A DNA stretch of 64,000 nt from contig LVBD01000049.1 of NCBI GenBank assembly GCA_001604275.1, forward strand, positions 1-64,000. The letters are read 5' to 3'. A program made the position numbers and the translations under genes. This DNA comes from Spirochaetales bacterium Spiro_02 (lineage in GTDB: Bacteria; Spirochaetota; Spirochaetia; Sphaerochaetales; Sphaerochaetaceae). Below the pieces are notes generated by a model. It searched no databases. It worked only from the letters and a program-made list of their open reading frames with translations, and was not told where the DNA came from. Below are positions 46,197 to 56,106 of the stretch, piece after piece. Positions within the stretch are counted from its first letter, which is position 1, and each line of letters begins with the position of its first letter.

Positions 46197-48854
46197 ATGG
46201 CTGACCAGGCGAAAGAAGAGAAGATGACGCCGATGATGCGTCAGTATCATGATATCAAGGCCGAGCACCAGGATAAGGTGCTGTTCTTTCGGCTTGGTGA
46301 TTTCTACGAGATGTTCATGGAGGATGCCGAGGAAGTGTCCCGGCTGCTCAATCTGACATTGACCCAGCGAGCCGGTGTGCCGATGTGCGGCATTCCGTTC
46401 CATGCTGCGAAAAACTACATCAAACGATTACTCGACGAAGGGAAGAAAATCGCTATCTGCGAACAGCTCGAATTGCCGGATTCTCCCCGCCAGCTGGCCA
46501 GACGCGATGTCGTGCAGGTGATCACCCCCGCTACCGTAGTTGACGATGATTTTCTCGACTCCTTCTCCAACAACTATCTTTTGGCTGTTTCCTGCGCTTC
46601 AGATGGAATGCTGGTCAGCTATGCGGATATTTCGACCGGTGAGTTCTGCTTGCAGCATCTTCCTTCGGATCAGCGCTATATATCGCTTCGGACTTTGTTC
46701 GAGCAGATACGTCCTCGGGAAATACTAGTCGATGAAGACGATTATTTTACCCGTGAGGATTTCTCTCAAGTCGCCGACGAGTCCGGCGCCATGGTCACGA
46801 AGTTGCCTGCATGGCATTTTTCCGTATCCGAAGGGTTTTCATTGCTCTGCGCGCAGGCTGGGACAGGTTCATTGAAAAGTTTTGGCATAGCCGACAATGA
46901 ACCGGCTCTCGCCCCTGCCGCAGCATTGATGCGCTACCTGAGCAATACCGCCATGACCAGTCTCGGACAGATCGCCTCGTTCACGCTGATCGATGACAGT
47001 GTGAATCTGAAGATCGATGAGTCCAGCAGAAAAAATCTGGAGATAGTATCGAATCTCCAGGACGGTTCATCCCATTTTTCGGTGTTCGAAGCAGTGAACA
47101 GGACCCGCACGGCAGGGGGGGCGAGGATGCTCAAGAACTGGTTGTCCGCGCCGCTTGCCGATAGACATCGGATAGAATCTCGGCTGGATTGGGTCGCATG
47201 GTTCGTATCCGATAAGGATGAGCTCGCCAGGGTTCGGAAAATTCTCGGTTCGACGCTCGATCTCGTGCGTCTGACCAGCAGGGTTGCGATGAAACGCGCG
47301 ATGCCGCATGACCTGGTCTCCATCAAGCAGACTGCGTCGAGTTTTTTCGCTTTGGTTGAGGAACATTTCGATCGGTACGGTACGTTGCTCGATTCACATC
47401 TCTCCTCAGACCGGCTCGATGAGATAGTCGGGTTATGCGAGACGATAGGCAGGGCTATCAACGAGCAATGCTTCGGGCAGTTCGTCGAAGGTCAGGTAAT
47501 CGTCGACGGATACGATGAAGAGCTTGATTCCTTGAGGTCGCTTCGGGACCACGGCGAAGACGTCATGAAGGAATACTTGGCGAAAGTGAAGCTTGAGACT
47601 GGCATCACTACGCTACGCCTTTCATACAATAAGATCATCGGCCATTTTCTCGAAGTCTCAAAAGGACAGGTTGACAAGGTGCCTGCTTCGTTCTATCGAA
47701 AGCAGACGCTGGTCAATGCGGAACGTTTCACGACCGATGAACTGATCGAGTGCGAGACGAGGATTCTGCGTGCGGCCGGGGACGCCGAACGCAGAGAGCG
47801 GTATCTGTACGAGCTGTTGCTCGACAGAACGTCCGGCGCCATCGATGACTTGGTCGCTCTCGGCAGATTCCTCAGCGAGGTCGATTGTTATCAGAGTTTC
47901 GCAATGATCGCGTCCGAGGCCGGATACGTTCGCCCTGAATTCGTGGACGCCGATGTCCTGGAGGTAGAACAAGGGCGGCATCCCGTAGTTGAACGCCAGC
48001 TTCCGCCTGGTTCGTTCGTCGCCAACGGGCTTTCTCTGACAGATTCGGGTTCCCGGTTCTGCTTGATCACCGGACCGAACATGGCTGGAAAATCGACATA
48101 CCTGAGACAGAACGCCTTGATCGTGTTGCTCGCCCAGTGCGGTTCGTATGTTCCTGCGGCGAAAGTACGGATGGGAATCGTCGACAAACTGTTCTGCCGG
48201 GTAGGAGCTTCGGACAATCTCGCTCGAGGAGAGTCCACTTTCCTCGTGGAAATGCAGGAGGCGGCCTACATATTGCGGACAGCCACGGCGAAGAGTCTGG
48301 TGATCATGGACGAGATCGGGCGGGGAACCAGTACGCAGGACGGCATGTCGATCGCCTATGCCGTGATGCGCAAGCTGATCGAGCTCGACTCGAAGACGCT
48401 GTTCGCAACCCATTACCATGAATTGACCATGTTGGATACGACCGGCGTCCAGCTGTTGACGCTGGAAGTCTCGGAACATCGGAACAACATAGTGTTCCTC
48501 CGGAAAATCAGGACGGGCGTTGCCAATTCCTCTTACGGGTTGCATGTAGCTCGCATGGCCGGCATTCCTTCCGACGTAATTCATGCCGCCTCCGCTTTTC
48601 AGAAACAGCATTTCGCCGACTATTCCCTTGCTGGAGACGACCTTCAGCTGGATCTGTTTCTCGGTGGCTCGTCCATCTCCGAGCCGCTTGCGCATGACGA
48701 TGGTAATTTTCCATCCGATGCTCGGTACGACCGTGTGGAGGAAAAGATCCTCCAGCCGCTTGAGTTGTTCCCTCTTGAAAAATCGACTCCGATCCAGGCG
48801 ATGTTGCTGCTCGGTCAGCTACAGGGGGAGCTGGCGGCGCTGAAAGACATGTGA
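46197..48854 (+). CDS. mutS: DNA mismatch repair protein MutS
   Basis: Mismatch recognition ATPase. The 885-residue protein has the mismatch-binding FYEMF motif (~residues 37-41), lever and clamp domains, and a C-terminal ABC-type ATPase. Walker A GPNMAGKSTYLRQ is at ~625, followed by the RVGASDNLARGESTF signature, Walker B LVIMDEIGRGTST and HYHELT. AGGAGGC precedes the ATG. It is followed closely by comF. Confidence 0.97.
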   Translation: MADQAKEEKMTPMMRQYHDIKAEHQDKVLFFRLGDFYEMFMEDAEEVSRLLNLTLTQRAGVPMCGIPFHAAKNYIKRLLDEGKKIAICEQLELPDSPRQLARRDVVQVITPATVVDDDFLDSFSNNYLLAVSCASDGMLVSYADISTGEFCLQHLPSDQRYISLRTLFEQIRPREILVDEDDYFTREDFSQVADESGAMVTKLPAWHFSVSEGFSLLCAQAGTGSLKSFGIADNEPALAPAAALMRYLSNTAMTSLGQIASFTLIDDSVNLKIDESSRKNLEIVSNLQDGSSHFSVFEAVNRTRTAGGARMLKNWLSAPLADRHRIESRLDWVAWFVSDKDELARVRKILGSTLDLVRLTSRVAMKRAMPHDLVSIKQTASSFFALVEEHFDRYGTLLDSHLSSDRLDEIVGLCETIGRAINEQCFGQFVEGQVIVDGYDEELDSLRSLRDHGEDVMKEYLAKVKLETGITTLRLSYNKIIGHFLEVSKGQVDKVPASFYRKQTLVNAERFTTDELIECETRILRAAGDAERRERYLYELLLDRTSGAIDDLVALGRFLSEVDCYQSFAMIASEAGYVRPEFVDADVLEVEQGRHPVVERQLPPGSFVANGLSLTDSGSRFCLITGPNMAGKSTYLRQNALIVLLAQCGSYVPAAKVRMGIVDKLFCRVGASDNLARGESTFLVEMQEAAYILRTATAKSLVIMDEIGRGTSTQDGMSIAYAVMRKLIELDSKTLFATHYHELTMLDTTGVQLLTLEVSEHRNNIVFLRKIRTGVANSSYGLHVARMAGIPSDVIHAASAFQKQHFADYSLAGDDLQLDLFLGGSSISEPLAHDDGNFPSDARYDRVEEKILQPLELFPLEKSTPIQAMLLLGQLQGELAALKDM

Positions 48855-48908
48855 TGAACGATTTTGCGGTGGTTGAATCATGTCGCAGGATATCGGTATT
48901 GGTAGGGC

Positions 48909-49688
48909 ATGACGTGCGGCCGGTTCATTCATGCATCTCTCGGTTTTTTTGGACGATGCGCTTTGTGCGGCGTGCCATTGTCGACCGATGAGGAACATGC
49001 CGGGCCTTCGTCCATCTGTTCCGACTGCTGGAGAGCCCTCCTTTCATGGATGTACGATTCCTACGCCGTGCGCTGCCTGCGGTGCGGTGCGGTCCGGCTT
49101 ATTGACGAGATACCGTGTCGGCGATGCTCAGGCACCATATTCGATGAGACGGACGGAAAGCATATCTGCTGCGGACCGTACCGAGGGGACGGCAAAACGC
49201 TGCTGGTAGCTTATAAGTTCCATGGTCGCAAAGGGCTGGCGCAGGTTGTCGCCGCATTGTTCGAAAAGGAACTGAAGTCCATCTACGGCACTGCGCCGCT
49301 GTGCCTGATTCCTGTTCCATCGTCGCTGGCGAATAGGAAGCGGAGGGGATGGGACCAAATGGAGCTGGTGTGCTTCGCATTGGCGAAGAATGAAGGGTGG
49401 TTCGTCGTTCCGGCGCTTGAACGGCAGGAGGGAGGAACCGAGCAGAAGACACTCACTCGTGGGCAACGGTTGGCGCAGGCCCGCCTAGGCTTTCGTGTCG
49501 GTTCCGAAGGAATACGCGGTTTGCGTTCGGTTGCACTGCGCAGCTACGGTGTCCGATTCATCGTAGTGGACGACGTGTGCACCACAGGCGCCACGTTGCG
49601 GGCATGTCGAGCTTCGGTCGCCTCAGTGCTGGAGAAAATGCCGGGAATCCGTGCCACTGTGGATGAACTGTCGTTGTGCGAGGCCTGA
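48909..49688 (+). CDS. comF: ComF family phosphoribosyltransferase-like protein
   Basis: A 259-residue protein with N-terminal CxxC pairs (CALCG, CSDC, CLRCG, CRRC) forming a zinc-binding region. A PRTase fold follows with the PRPP loop FIVVDDVCTTGATLRAC. ComF proteins take part in DNA uptake in competent bacteria, but homologues are widespread and their role is unsettled. No clear ribosome-binding site is seen; a weak TTGAAT-18-TATTGG promoter ends 6 bases before the ATG. Confidence 0.85.
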   Translation: MTCGRFIHASLGFFGRCALCGVPLSTDEEHAGPSSICSDCWRALLSWMYDSYAVRCLRCGAVRLIDEIPCRRCSGTIFDETDGKHICCGPYRGDGKTLLVAYKFHGRKGLAQVVAALFEKELKSIYGTAPLCLIPVPSSLANRKRRGWDQMELVCFALAKNEGWFVVPALERQEGGTEQKTLTRGQRLAQARLGFRVGSEGIRGLRSVALRSYGVRFIVVDDVCTTGATLRACRASVASVLEKMPGIRATVDELSLCEA

Positions 49689-49774
49689 CGGAAGGGCATT
49701 TTGTCTTGTTTTTCCTGAAGTCACGCTGTTTTTGCCCGATTGAAACCGATCTATCATGAAAATCGATCGGGAGA

Positions 49775-49803
49775 TTGACAAAAGGGGATCGATAGCGTAT
49801 CTT
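49775..49803 (+). promoter_or_regulatory. Promoter of the rimP-nusA-infB operon
   Basis: TTGACA (49775-49780), a 17-base spacer and TATCTT (49798-49803). Initiation is expected near 49810, giving a leader of about 110 bases that contains a terminator-like hairpin. Confidence 0.7.
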
Positions 49804-49828
49804 TCTGATAGCTTAGTTGTGTTTTTTG

Positions 49829-49857
49829 GGATCGCGAAAACGCCGATCCTTTTTTTT
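49829..49857 (+). terminator. Terminator-like hairpin in the rimP leader (possible attenuator)
   Basis: GGATCG (49829-49834) pairs with CGATCC (49844-49849), with an inner CG/CG, an AAAA loop and one bulged base, followed by eight T residues. It sits only ~20 bases after the predicted start and ~65 bases before rimP. It may attenuate the operon, or end transcripts from comF. Confidence 0.7.
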
Positions 49858-49921
49858 GGCCTGAATCTTCCAGTAGAACAAGACGATCCCACTAGAAGCA
49901 CAGCGATATGACAGGATAGGT

Positions 49922-50422
49922 ATGCTTCAGAAAGGAATTGAAAACGACGAGCTGTTCCGCGAATTCGCTCCGTTGCTTGCTCCGATGGGAATCACCATCG
50001 TGGATGTCGGCCGCACCGAGCATGGACGGACTAGCTCCGTAAGTATCATCATCAAGACGGATGACCATGAGGTGACGATCGACGATTGTGCGAAAGTCTA
50101 TAACCTGGTCTATCCCCGGCTTGAATTGAAGACCGGCGACAGGGATCTTCAGCTGGAGGTTTCGACGCCTGGCTTGCAGAGGAATCTGCACGACGTCTAT
50201 GAATTCGGACTGTTCGTCGGACGCAGGGTCCGTCTGTACGACCTGACGCGTTCCGCATGGGTTTCCGGCATCATCTCGCGGGTGGACGATTCGTCCGTAG
50301 CGCTGGACGATACGACCGTGGAGGACAGGACCGAGAACTTGGGAACCTGTGTGGTCCCATACGAACAGATACAGAAAGCCAAATTAGATTACAGATGGGA
50401 GGATGTTCCAGATGTCCAGTGA
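49922..50422 (+). CDS. rimP: Ribosome maturation factor RimP
   Basis: Assists assembly of the 30S subunit. Its 166 residues match the family: VVDVGRTEHGRTSSVSIIIKTDDHEVTIDDCAKVYNLV-type N-domain segments, RDLQLEVSTPGLQRNL and a C-terminal SH3-like domain. It is the first gene of the canonical rimP-nusA-infB-rbfA-truB order, with AGGATAGG before the ATG. Confidence 0.93.
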   Translation: MLQKGIENDELFREFAPLLAPMGITIVDVGRTEHGRTSSVSIIIKTDDHEVTIDDCAKVYNLVYPRLELKTGDRDLQLEVSTPGLQRNLHDVYEFGLFVGRRVRLYDLTRSAWVSGIISRVDDSSVALDDTTVEDRTENLGTCVVPYEQIQKAKLDYRWEDVPDVQ

Positions 50423-51878
50423 ATTAGGAGAAGCGATCCGCAGTATGGTGGCGGAGAAGGGTATATCCCAGGAACTCGTGATCAGTACCATAGAGGACAT
50501 TCTCCGTGCCGCATACAAGCGTAAGTTCGGAACCGATGAGAACGCGGTCATCCAGTTCAACGATGATTTCAGCGATGTGACGCTCAGCGCTCGCAAAACG
50601 ATCGTCGACGATGACGATTATTATCATGAAGTGACGGAAATTCCGATGAGCGATGCCGAAGAGCTGCACGAAGGATGCGAGATCGGCGATGAGCTGCTGG
50701 TTCCGATCAGTCTGAAGGATTTCGACCGCATCAGCGTACAGAGCGCCAAGCAGCGCGCCCATCAGTCGTTCCGAGATATTCAGAAGGATACGCTGTACAG
50801 CGAGTTCAAGGCCAAGGAAGGCCAGATGATCATCGGATACTACCAGCGGGAATCCAACGGGGATATCTTCGTCGATCTTGGTACTACGGAGGGGATCCTT
50901 CCTCGTCGAAACCAGAGTAGCAGAGAAGTCTATCGGAAGAACGATAAGATCAAATGCTATGTCGAGCGTGTCGAAAAGGCCGAGCGCGGTGTCCGTGTCG
51001 TCCTGTCGAGAACCAGTCCCGAGCTGGTCCGGCTACTCTTCGAGATGGAGGTTCCGGAAATCTACGACCACAGCATCGAAATTTTCAAGATCGTGCGAGA
51101 AGCCGGCTACAGGACCAAGATCGCCGTCTATTCGCATCGCGACGACATAGACCCCGTCGGTGCGTGCGTCGGTTTGAAAGGCATCAGGATTCAGACCATC
51201 ATGCGCGAGATCGAAGGTGAGAAGATCGATATACTGAAATACGATCCGAACCCGATGAACTTCATCAGGAATGCGTTGTCGCCCGCTGAGGTGAGGAACG
51301 TCATCATCACAGACAAGGATACGTTCCATGCGTTGGCAATCGTAGATGAGAACCAGTTGTCTCTGGCAATCGGCAAGCAGGGCTTGAACGTACGACTGGC
51401 GAACAAGCTGTGCGACTGGCTGATCGACGTTAAGACGGAAGCGCAGTTCGCTGAGATGGACATCGCTAACGACGCAAGGGAGCGTGCCGATGCGCTGTTC
51501 TCCGACGATGCGTATGGAGAGGCGGAAGCCGAGCCGCAGCAGATCGGGGCCGAGGATGATGAAATCCAGCTCTCTGACCTGCCGATCGACAAGGCGTTGC
51601 TTGACAAGCTCCATTTCCATGATATCTATACTGTCGAAGAATATGTGAATCTGCCGGAAGACGAAATCAAGGGGATGGGGGACATCTCTGAGGAAGAAAT
51701 CAAACAGTTGCACGATATCCTCGTCCAGTACGTCGATATCGTCGAGGAAGAGCACGTGGAGGAGCCCGACATACACTATACATGTCCTGAATGCGGGCAT
51801 CCTGTCACCCCTGACATGCAGACCTGCCCGAATTGTGGCGTGGGACTGAGTTTTGAGGAAGTCGATTACGAGGAGTAA
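50412..51878 (+). CDS. nusA: Transcription factor NusA with C-terminal zinc ribbon
   Basis: Elongation, pausing and antitermination factor that binds RNA polymerase. An N-terminal domain (to ~125) is followed by S1 (~135-200), KH1 and KH2 (~205-350; VGACVGLKGIRIQTI and LAIGKQGLNVRLA). An acidic helix-hairpin-helix-like region (~395-445) comes next. Residues ~457-480 then form CPECGH...CPNCG, a zinc-ribbon-type tail not part of the usual NusA. The start at 50412 is preferred because GGGAGG sits 9 bases upstream; an ATG at 50403 abuts the site. It overlaps rimP by 11 bases. Confidence 0.93.
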   Translation: MSSELGEAIRSMVAEKGISQELVISTIEDILRAAYKRKFGTDENAVIQFNDDFSDVTLSARKTIVDDDDYYHEVTEIPMSDAEELHEGCEIGDELLVPISLKDFDRISVQSAKQRAHQSFRDIQKDTLYSEFKAKEGQMIIGYYQRESNGDIFVDLGTTEGILPRRNQSSREVYRKNDKIKCYVERVEKAERGVRVVLSRTSPELVRLLFEMEVPEIYDHSIEIFKIVREAGYRTKIAVYSHRDDIDPVGACVGLKGIRIQTIMREIEGEKIDILKYDPNPMNFIRNALSPAEVRNVIITDKDTFHALAIVDENQLSLAIGKQGLNVRLANKLCDWLIDVKTEAQFAEMDIANDARERADALFSDDAYGEAEAEPQQIGAEDDEIQLSDLPIDKALLDKLHFHDIYTVEEYVNLPEDEIKGMGDISEEEIKQLHDILVQYVDIVEEEHVEEPDIHYTCPECGHPVTPDMQTCPNCGVGLSFEEVDYEE

Positions 51879-51910
51879 GAGTCTGTTGACAATACAATCG
51901 GAAGGAAATA

Positions 51911-54781
51911 ATGACGGAAGATAATACGAAACCTAAAGCTACATTGATCAAACACGCGAAGGCGCAGGCTGCCTCCGCTCCGACCGCGGAGCAGAAAGAG
52001 GATCAGTTGCGAACCACCGAGAAGAAAAAAGTCGTAGTGGTCAAGAAGAAGGTCGTGGTCGTCAGACCTCAACCTCGGATGACTGAGCCCGCAGAGGCCC
52101 AGGTCTCCGTGACTTCTGCGCAGCAGGACTCTTCCGTCCCCGATTCCAACCCGAAGAACGAGACGTTGGATTCCAAGGTTCCTTCCGATTCTCCCAGAAC
52201 GGTAAAAAGTCCGTCGGGTGTTCCACGTCAGGGGGGGGCGACCCGCCCTGTCGCTAGAACGGCAGATCGTCCCAATTCTCCGCTCCATACGGGGCCGGTG
52301 GTGATTCGGCCGACCAATCTGCCTCCGGTTCCGAACCAGGGCCAGACGGCCGCCGCGCATGCTCAGTGGAAGAACAATCCGAATAATCGCGACAGTTCCA
52401 CTTCGTCTTCCAGCACCGGAGGAGCTCCCCGTGTTGCCGGCATGGTCGGCGGACGCCCTGCGCCCGGCACCAGGCCGCCATATCAGGGAGGGACCCGAAG
52501 CGGCGGCTATCAGGGCCGCGATGGCAACGGCTATCAAGGTGGAGCGCGTAGCGGCGGGTATCAGGGCCGTGATAACGGCGGATACCAAGGCGGGGCGCCA
52601 CGGAGCGGCTATCAAGGCCGCGACAACGGTGGCTACCAAGGAGGCGCGCCACGTAGCGGCGGCTATCAAGGTCGCGAAAACGGCGGGTATGGTCAGCGTA
52701 CCGGCGGCTACCAAGGACAGGGAGGATCCCGTCCCGGTGGATATCAGGGAAGACCGGGGCAGGGCGGACGTCCAGGATTCGGAAGTCAGGGGGGACGGCC
52801 GGGCTTCGGCGGACCCAGACCCGGCGGTAGACCCGGCGGCGGCAACGGTGGAGGGGAGACCCTCGATTCACTTGCCCAGAAATCGACGAAAAAGGTCTTC
52901 AAGAAAAAAGATCAGGCTTCCTATAAGAAGCGGGATGCGGAGCAAGAGAAGGAATTCCAGATCCAGCGTCGCAAGGAGCAGATGGCGAAGGCCAATCCGA
53001 TCCCGAAGTCGATCGATATCGTCGATGTGATCACGGTCGGGGATCTCGCGAAGAAGATGAATCTGAAAGCGAGCGAAATTATTTCCAAGCTGTTCAAGAT
53101 GGGGATGATGGTGACAATCAACCAGCAGATCGACAGCGACACCGCCACCATCATCGCATCGGAATACGGTTGCGAAGTCCATCTTGTGTCTCTGTATGAC
53201 GAAACGTTGATCGCCAGCGAGGAGGACCATCCTGAAGATATGGTTCCTCGCGCTCCGATCGTTACGATCATGGGGCATGTCGACCATGGCAAGACGAAGC
53301 TGCTTGACGCGATCCGTTCCACCAATGTCGTGGCTGGCGAATTCGGCGGTATCACGCAGCACATCGGTGCGTACAAAGTATCCATTCCGGACAAGGGGGA
53401 CGTCGTGTTCCTCGATACCCCGGGACATGCCGCATTTACCATGATGCGTGCACGTGGAGCGCAAGTCACCGATATCGTCGTTCTGGTGGTCGCCGCCAAC
53501 GACGGGGTCATGCCTCAGACGCTGGAGGCGATCGATCATGCACGTGCGGCGAAAGTGCCCATCATTGTTGCGATCAACAAGGTAGATCTGCCGGATGCGA
53601 ATCCTGAACGTGTCATGCAGCAGTTGTCCGACCACGGTTTGATGCCGGAGGAATGGGGCGGACAGACGCTCTATTGCCAGATTTCCGCATTGAAGAAGCA
53701 GGGTATCGACGAACTGCTCGACACGATCCTGCTGCAGGCGGAGATGCTGGAACTCCGGGCGAATCCGAATGTGCGTGCCGAAGGCAAGGTGTTGGAGTCC
53801 CGCATTGACCCGGGACGCGGCATCGTGGCCTCCGTTCTGATCGAACGCGGTACGCTCAGACAGGGCGACTATTATGTCGCCGGAATTTATCCGGGACGTG
53901 TGCGAGCTATGTTCGACGATCATGGAGAGCGGATTCCAGAGGCTGGGCCTTCTACTCCGGTCGAGATCATCGGACTTTCCGACATTCCGTCCGCGGGCGA
54001 CCCGTTCCAAGTGACTGAAGACGAACGTCAGGCCAGACAGGTTGGAGCCAAGCGCCAGGAGCTCGAACGTCTCGGAAGCGGCAAGAACGCCAAGAAGGTT
54101 ACGCTTGAGAACCTCAACCAGGCGTTGGCAAGCGGCGAAATCCAGGATTTCAACGTTGTCATCAAAGGCGATGTGCAGGGATCTGTCGAGGCGTTGCAAA
54201 ATTCGCTTGAGAAACTGTCGACCGATGAGATTCGGCTGAATGTCATCCGTGCCAGCGCGGGCGCCATCATCGAGAGCGATATTACGCTCGCCAGCGCTTC
54301 GAACGCATTGGTCATCGGATTCAACGTTCGTCCTACGCCGAAGGCACAGGCTCTTGCGGAGCAGGAAAAGGTGGATATCCGCAAGTACAACATCATTTAT
54401 GATGTCGTCGACGATATCCGGCTTGCGATGGAAGGCATGCTGACTCCCGATACGAAGGAAGTCGACATCGGTTCCGTCGAAGTCCGCGATACCTTCAAGG
54501 TTCCCAAGGTCGGCGTTATCGCTGGATGTTATGTCCTGGACGGCAAGGTCAAGCGGAATGCTTTGGTGCGCGTCATCCGCGACAGCATTCAGATCAACAA
54601 GAACCTGATCAAACTGAATTCGCTCAAGCGCTTTAAGGATGATGCGAAGGAAGTTGCCGCGGGATATGAATGCGGTATCGGGCTTGAGAATTTCCAGGAT
54701 ATCCAGGTAGGAGATATTCTGGAAGTCGTCGAAACGGTGGAAGTCGCCAAGAAGTTGGATTCGTCCCAGGTGAATATATGA
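51911..54781 (+). CDS. infB: Translation initiation factor IF-2
   Basis: GTPase that places initiator tRNA on the ribosome. The 956-residue protein has a variable N-terminus containing basic stretches and Gly/Arg/Tyr/Gln-rich repeats (~195-315). The IF2-N element follows, then the G domain with GHVDHGKT (~455-462), DTPGHA and NKVD, then domains II-IV. GGAAGG precedes the ATG. It is coupled to rbfA by an ATGA overlap. Confidence 0.96.
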   Translation: MTEDNTKPKATLIKHAKAQAASAPTAEQKEDQLRTTEKKKVVVVKKKVVVVRPQPRMTEPAEAQVSVTSAQQDSSVPDSNPKNETLDSKVPSDSPRTVKSPSGVPRQGGATRPVARTADRPNSPLHTGPVVIRPTNLPPVPNQGQTAAAHAQWKNNPNNRDSSTSSSSTGGAPRVAGMVGGRPAPGTRPPYQGGTRSGGYQGRDGNGYQGGARSGGYQGRDNGGYQGGAPRSGYQGRDNGGYQGGAPRSGGYQGRENGGYGQRTGGYQGQGGSRPGGYQGRPGQGGRPGFGSQGGRPGFGGPRPGGRPGGGNGGGETLDSLAQKSTKKVFKKKDQASYKKRDAEQEKEFQIQRRKEQMAKANPIPKSIDIVDVITVGDLAKKMNLKASEIISKLFKMGMMVTINQQIDSDTATIIASEYGCEVHLVSLYDETLIASEEDHPEDMVPRAPIVTIMGHVDHGKTKLLDAIRSTNVVAGEFGGITQHIGAYKVSIPDKGDVVFLDTPGHAAFTMMRARGAQVTDIVVLVVAANDGVMPQTLEAIDHARAAKVPIIVAINKVDLPDANPERVMQQLSDHGLMPEEWGGQTLYCQISALKKQGIDELLDTILLQAEMLELRANPNVRAEGKVLESRIDPGRGIVASVLIERGTLRQGDYYVAGIYPGRVRAMFDDHGERIPEAGPSTPVEIIGLSDIPSAGDPFQVTEDERQARQVGAKRQELERLGSGKNAKKVTLENLNQALASGEIQDFNVVIKGDVQGSVEALQNSLEKLSTDEIRLNVIRASAGAIIESDITLASASNALVIGFNVRPTPKAQALAEQEKVDIRKYNIIYDVVDDIRLAMEGMLTPDTKEVDIGSVEVRDTFKVPKVGVIAGCYVLDGKVKRNALVRVIRDSIQINKNLIKLNSLKRFKDDAKEVAAGYECGIGLENFQDIQVGDILEVVETVEVAKKLDSSQVNI
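52500..52780 (+). repeat. Tandem Gly-Tyr-Gln-Gly repeats inside infB
   Basis: About four degenerate copies of a ~19-20-residue unit, [19 protein letters not shown]-like, are followed by further GYQG and GR-rich sequence. The DNA copies are diverged at third positions. The segment is predicted disordered and RNA-binding-like (RGG/YGG type). Confidence 0.85.
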
Positions 54782-55179
54782 GCGAGTATAGCCAGAAGCG
54801 GATCGAAAGCAAGTTGATGGAGGCGATCAGCACGTTGATCGTCACCGGTGAGATCAAACAGCCGAACCTGAGCACTCTGTGCTCGGTGAGCCGTCTGGAG
54901 CTCTCCAAGGACAATGCGTATGCGACAGTCTACATTTCTTCTGTGCTGAGCGATGGTTCGTTGGAGAAAAGCGTCGCCGCGTTGCAGAGCGCGGCGGGTT
55001 TTATCCAGAAGCGTGTCGGAGCGTTCCTCAAGACTCGGAACACGCCGAAACTGACGTTCAAGGCTGATTTTTGCATCAAGGACGGTCAGAAAGTCAACGA
55101 ACTGATAGACAGTCTCGTGGATGATTCGCAGGACAAACCCCTCGACCTTGAGCTTCGAAAGGATGAAAATGGGCAATAG
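54778..55179 (+). CDS. rbfA: Ribosome-binding factor A
   Basis: Small KH-fold protein for 16S rRNA 5'-end maturation and cold growth. 133 residues, with SQKRIESKLMEAISTLI at the N-terminus and KRVGAFLKTRNTPKLTF toward the C-terminus, as in the family. It is in its normal place between infB and truB, overlapping infB by 4 bases and truB by 11. Confidence 0.92.
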   Translation: MSEYSQKRIESKLMEAISTLIVTGEIKQPNLSTLCSVSRLELSKDNAYATVYISSVLSDGSLEKSVAALQSAAGFIQKRVGAFLKTRNTPKLTFKADFCIKDGQKVNELIDSLVDDSQDKPLDLELRKDENGQ

Positions 55180-56074
55180 GCCTTCGATTCTGCTCGTTGC
55201 GAAAAGACCTGGAATCACATCGTTCGTTTCATTATATCCGATCAAACGGACCATTGATCCGAAGGTAGGCCACGCCGGAACGCTCGATAAGTTCGCGGAG
55301 GGGCTTCTGATCGCCTTGACCGGGGCCATGACGCGGCTCAATCCGCTGTTCTCTGGCTTGGACAAGGAATACGTTGCGACGATCCTGTTCGGTCAGCAGA
55401 CCGATACGCTTGATCCGGAAGGGATCGTCGTTCGTTCGGGACCGGTTCCGGAACTCGGTATGATCAAGGAAACGATCAAGAGGGCGTTCTTCGGTCAGCT
55501 CAAACAGATACCGCCTGAATATTCCGCTGTCCATGTCGATGGACGGCGATCCTATTCTCTAGCTCGCTCCGGCCACGTTCCGGATCTTCCTGCAAGGGAT
55601 ATCAGGATCGATGCCTTCGAAGTCCTGTCGTGGGACGCTCCGTTGCTTGTCGCCAGGATTGCAGTGAGCAAGGGGACCTACATTCGTTCCATAGCGAGAG
55701 ATCTTGGTCTCGCATGTGGATCCTGCGCCCGACTGGAACGTCTTGTCAGAACTAGGATCGGCCCGTACGAACTTGCCGAAGCGGTAGATCCCGAAGATCG
55801 CGGTGCGCTTGAAAACGCGGTGATTCATACGGAAGAACTGTTGGAGAGATTGCCGGTCTATGGTAGGATGGTAGTGGACGACGATGCTCTGTTCCCCTTG
55901 GCAAACGGGCGGATTCCCCGTCAGCAAGACATGGTTTCCATGGAGCTCGACCCGGACGATCGCTATGCAGGTTTGTATTCGCATGGCGGCCGACTGCACG
56001 CTGTGGCGTCTCTGAAGGAAGATGGATCAATCGATCGCATCATCGCCCAGATACCGGAACAGGAACGGAGATGA
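55169..56074 (+). CDS. truB: tRNA pseudouridine-55 synthase TruB
   Basis: Makes pseudouridine 55 in the T-loop of tRNAs. The catalytic motif KVGHAGTLDKFAEGLL has the nucleophilic Asp in TLD, then DKEYVATILFGQQTDTLDPEG. The 301-residue form lacks a clear PUA domain. The ATG at 55169 fits AAAGG 6 bases upstream; ATG 55163 is possible. It overlaps rbfA. Confidence 0.94.
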   Translation: MGNRPSILLVAKRPGITSFVSLYPIKRTIDPKVGHAGTLDKFAEGLLIALTGAMTRLNPLFSGLDKEYVATILFGQQTDTLDPEGIVVRSGPVPELGMIKETIKRAFFGQLKQIPPEYSAVHVDGRRSYSLARSGHVPDLPARDIRIDAFEVLSWDAPLLVARIAVSKGTYIRSIARDLGLACGSCARLERLVRTRIGPYELAEAVDPEDRGALENAVIHTEELLERLPVYGRMVVDDDALFPLANGRIPRQQDMVSMELDPDDRYAGLYSHGGRLHAVASLKEDGSIDRIIAQIPEQERR

Positions 56075-56106
56075 TTGAGGCTTCTCAGGATTCTTTGGAG
56101 GGTAGG

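Noticed and set aside
52868-54199. 443-residue open frame on the minus strand opposite infB
   Set aside because: It is a shadow of the strongly coding infB frame; no ribosome-binding site or recognisable domain, and the residues mirror infB codons.
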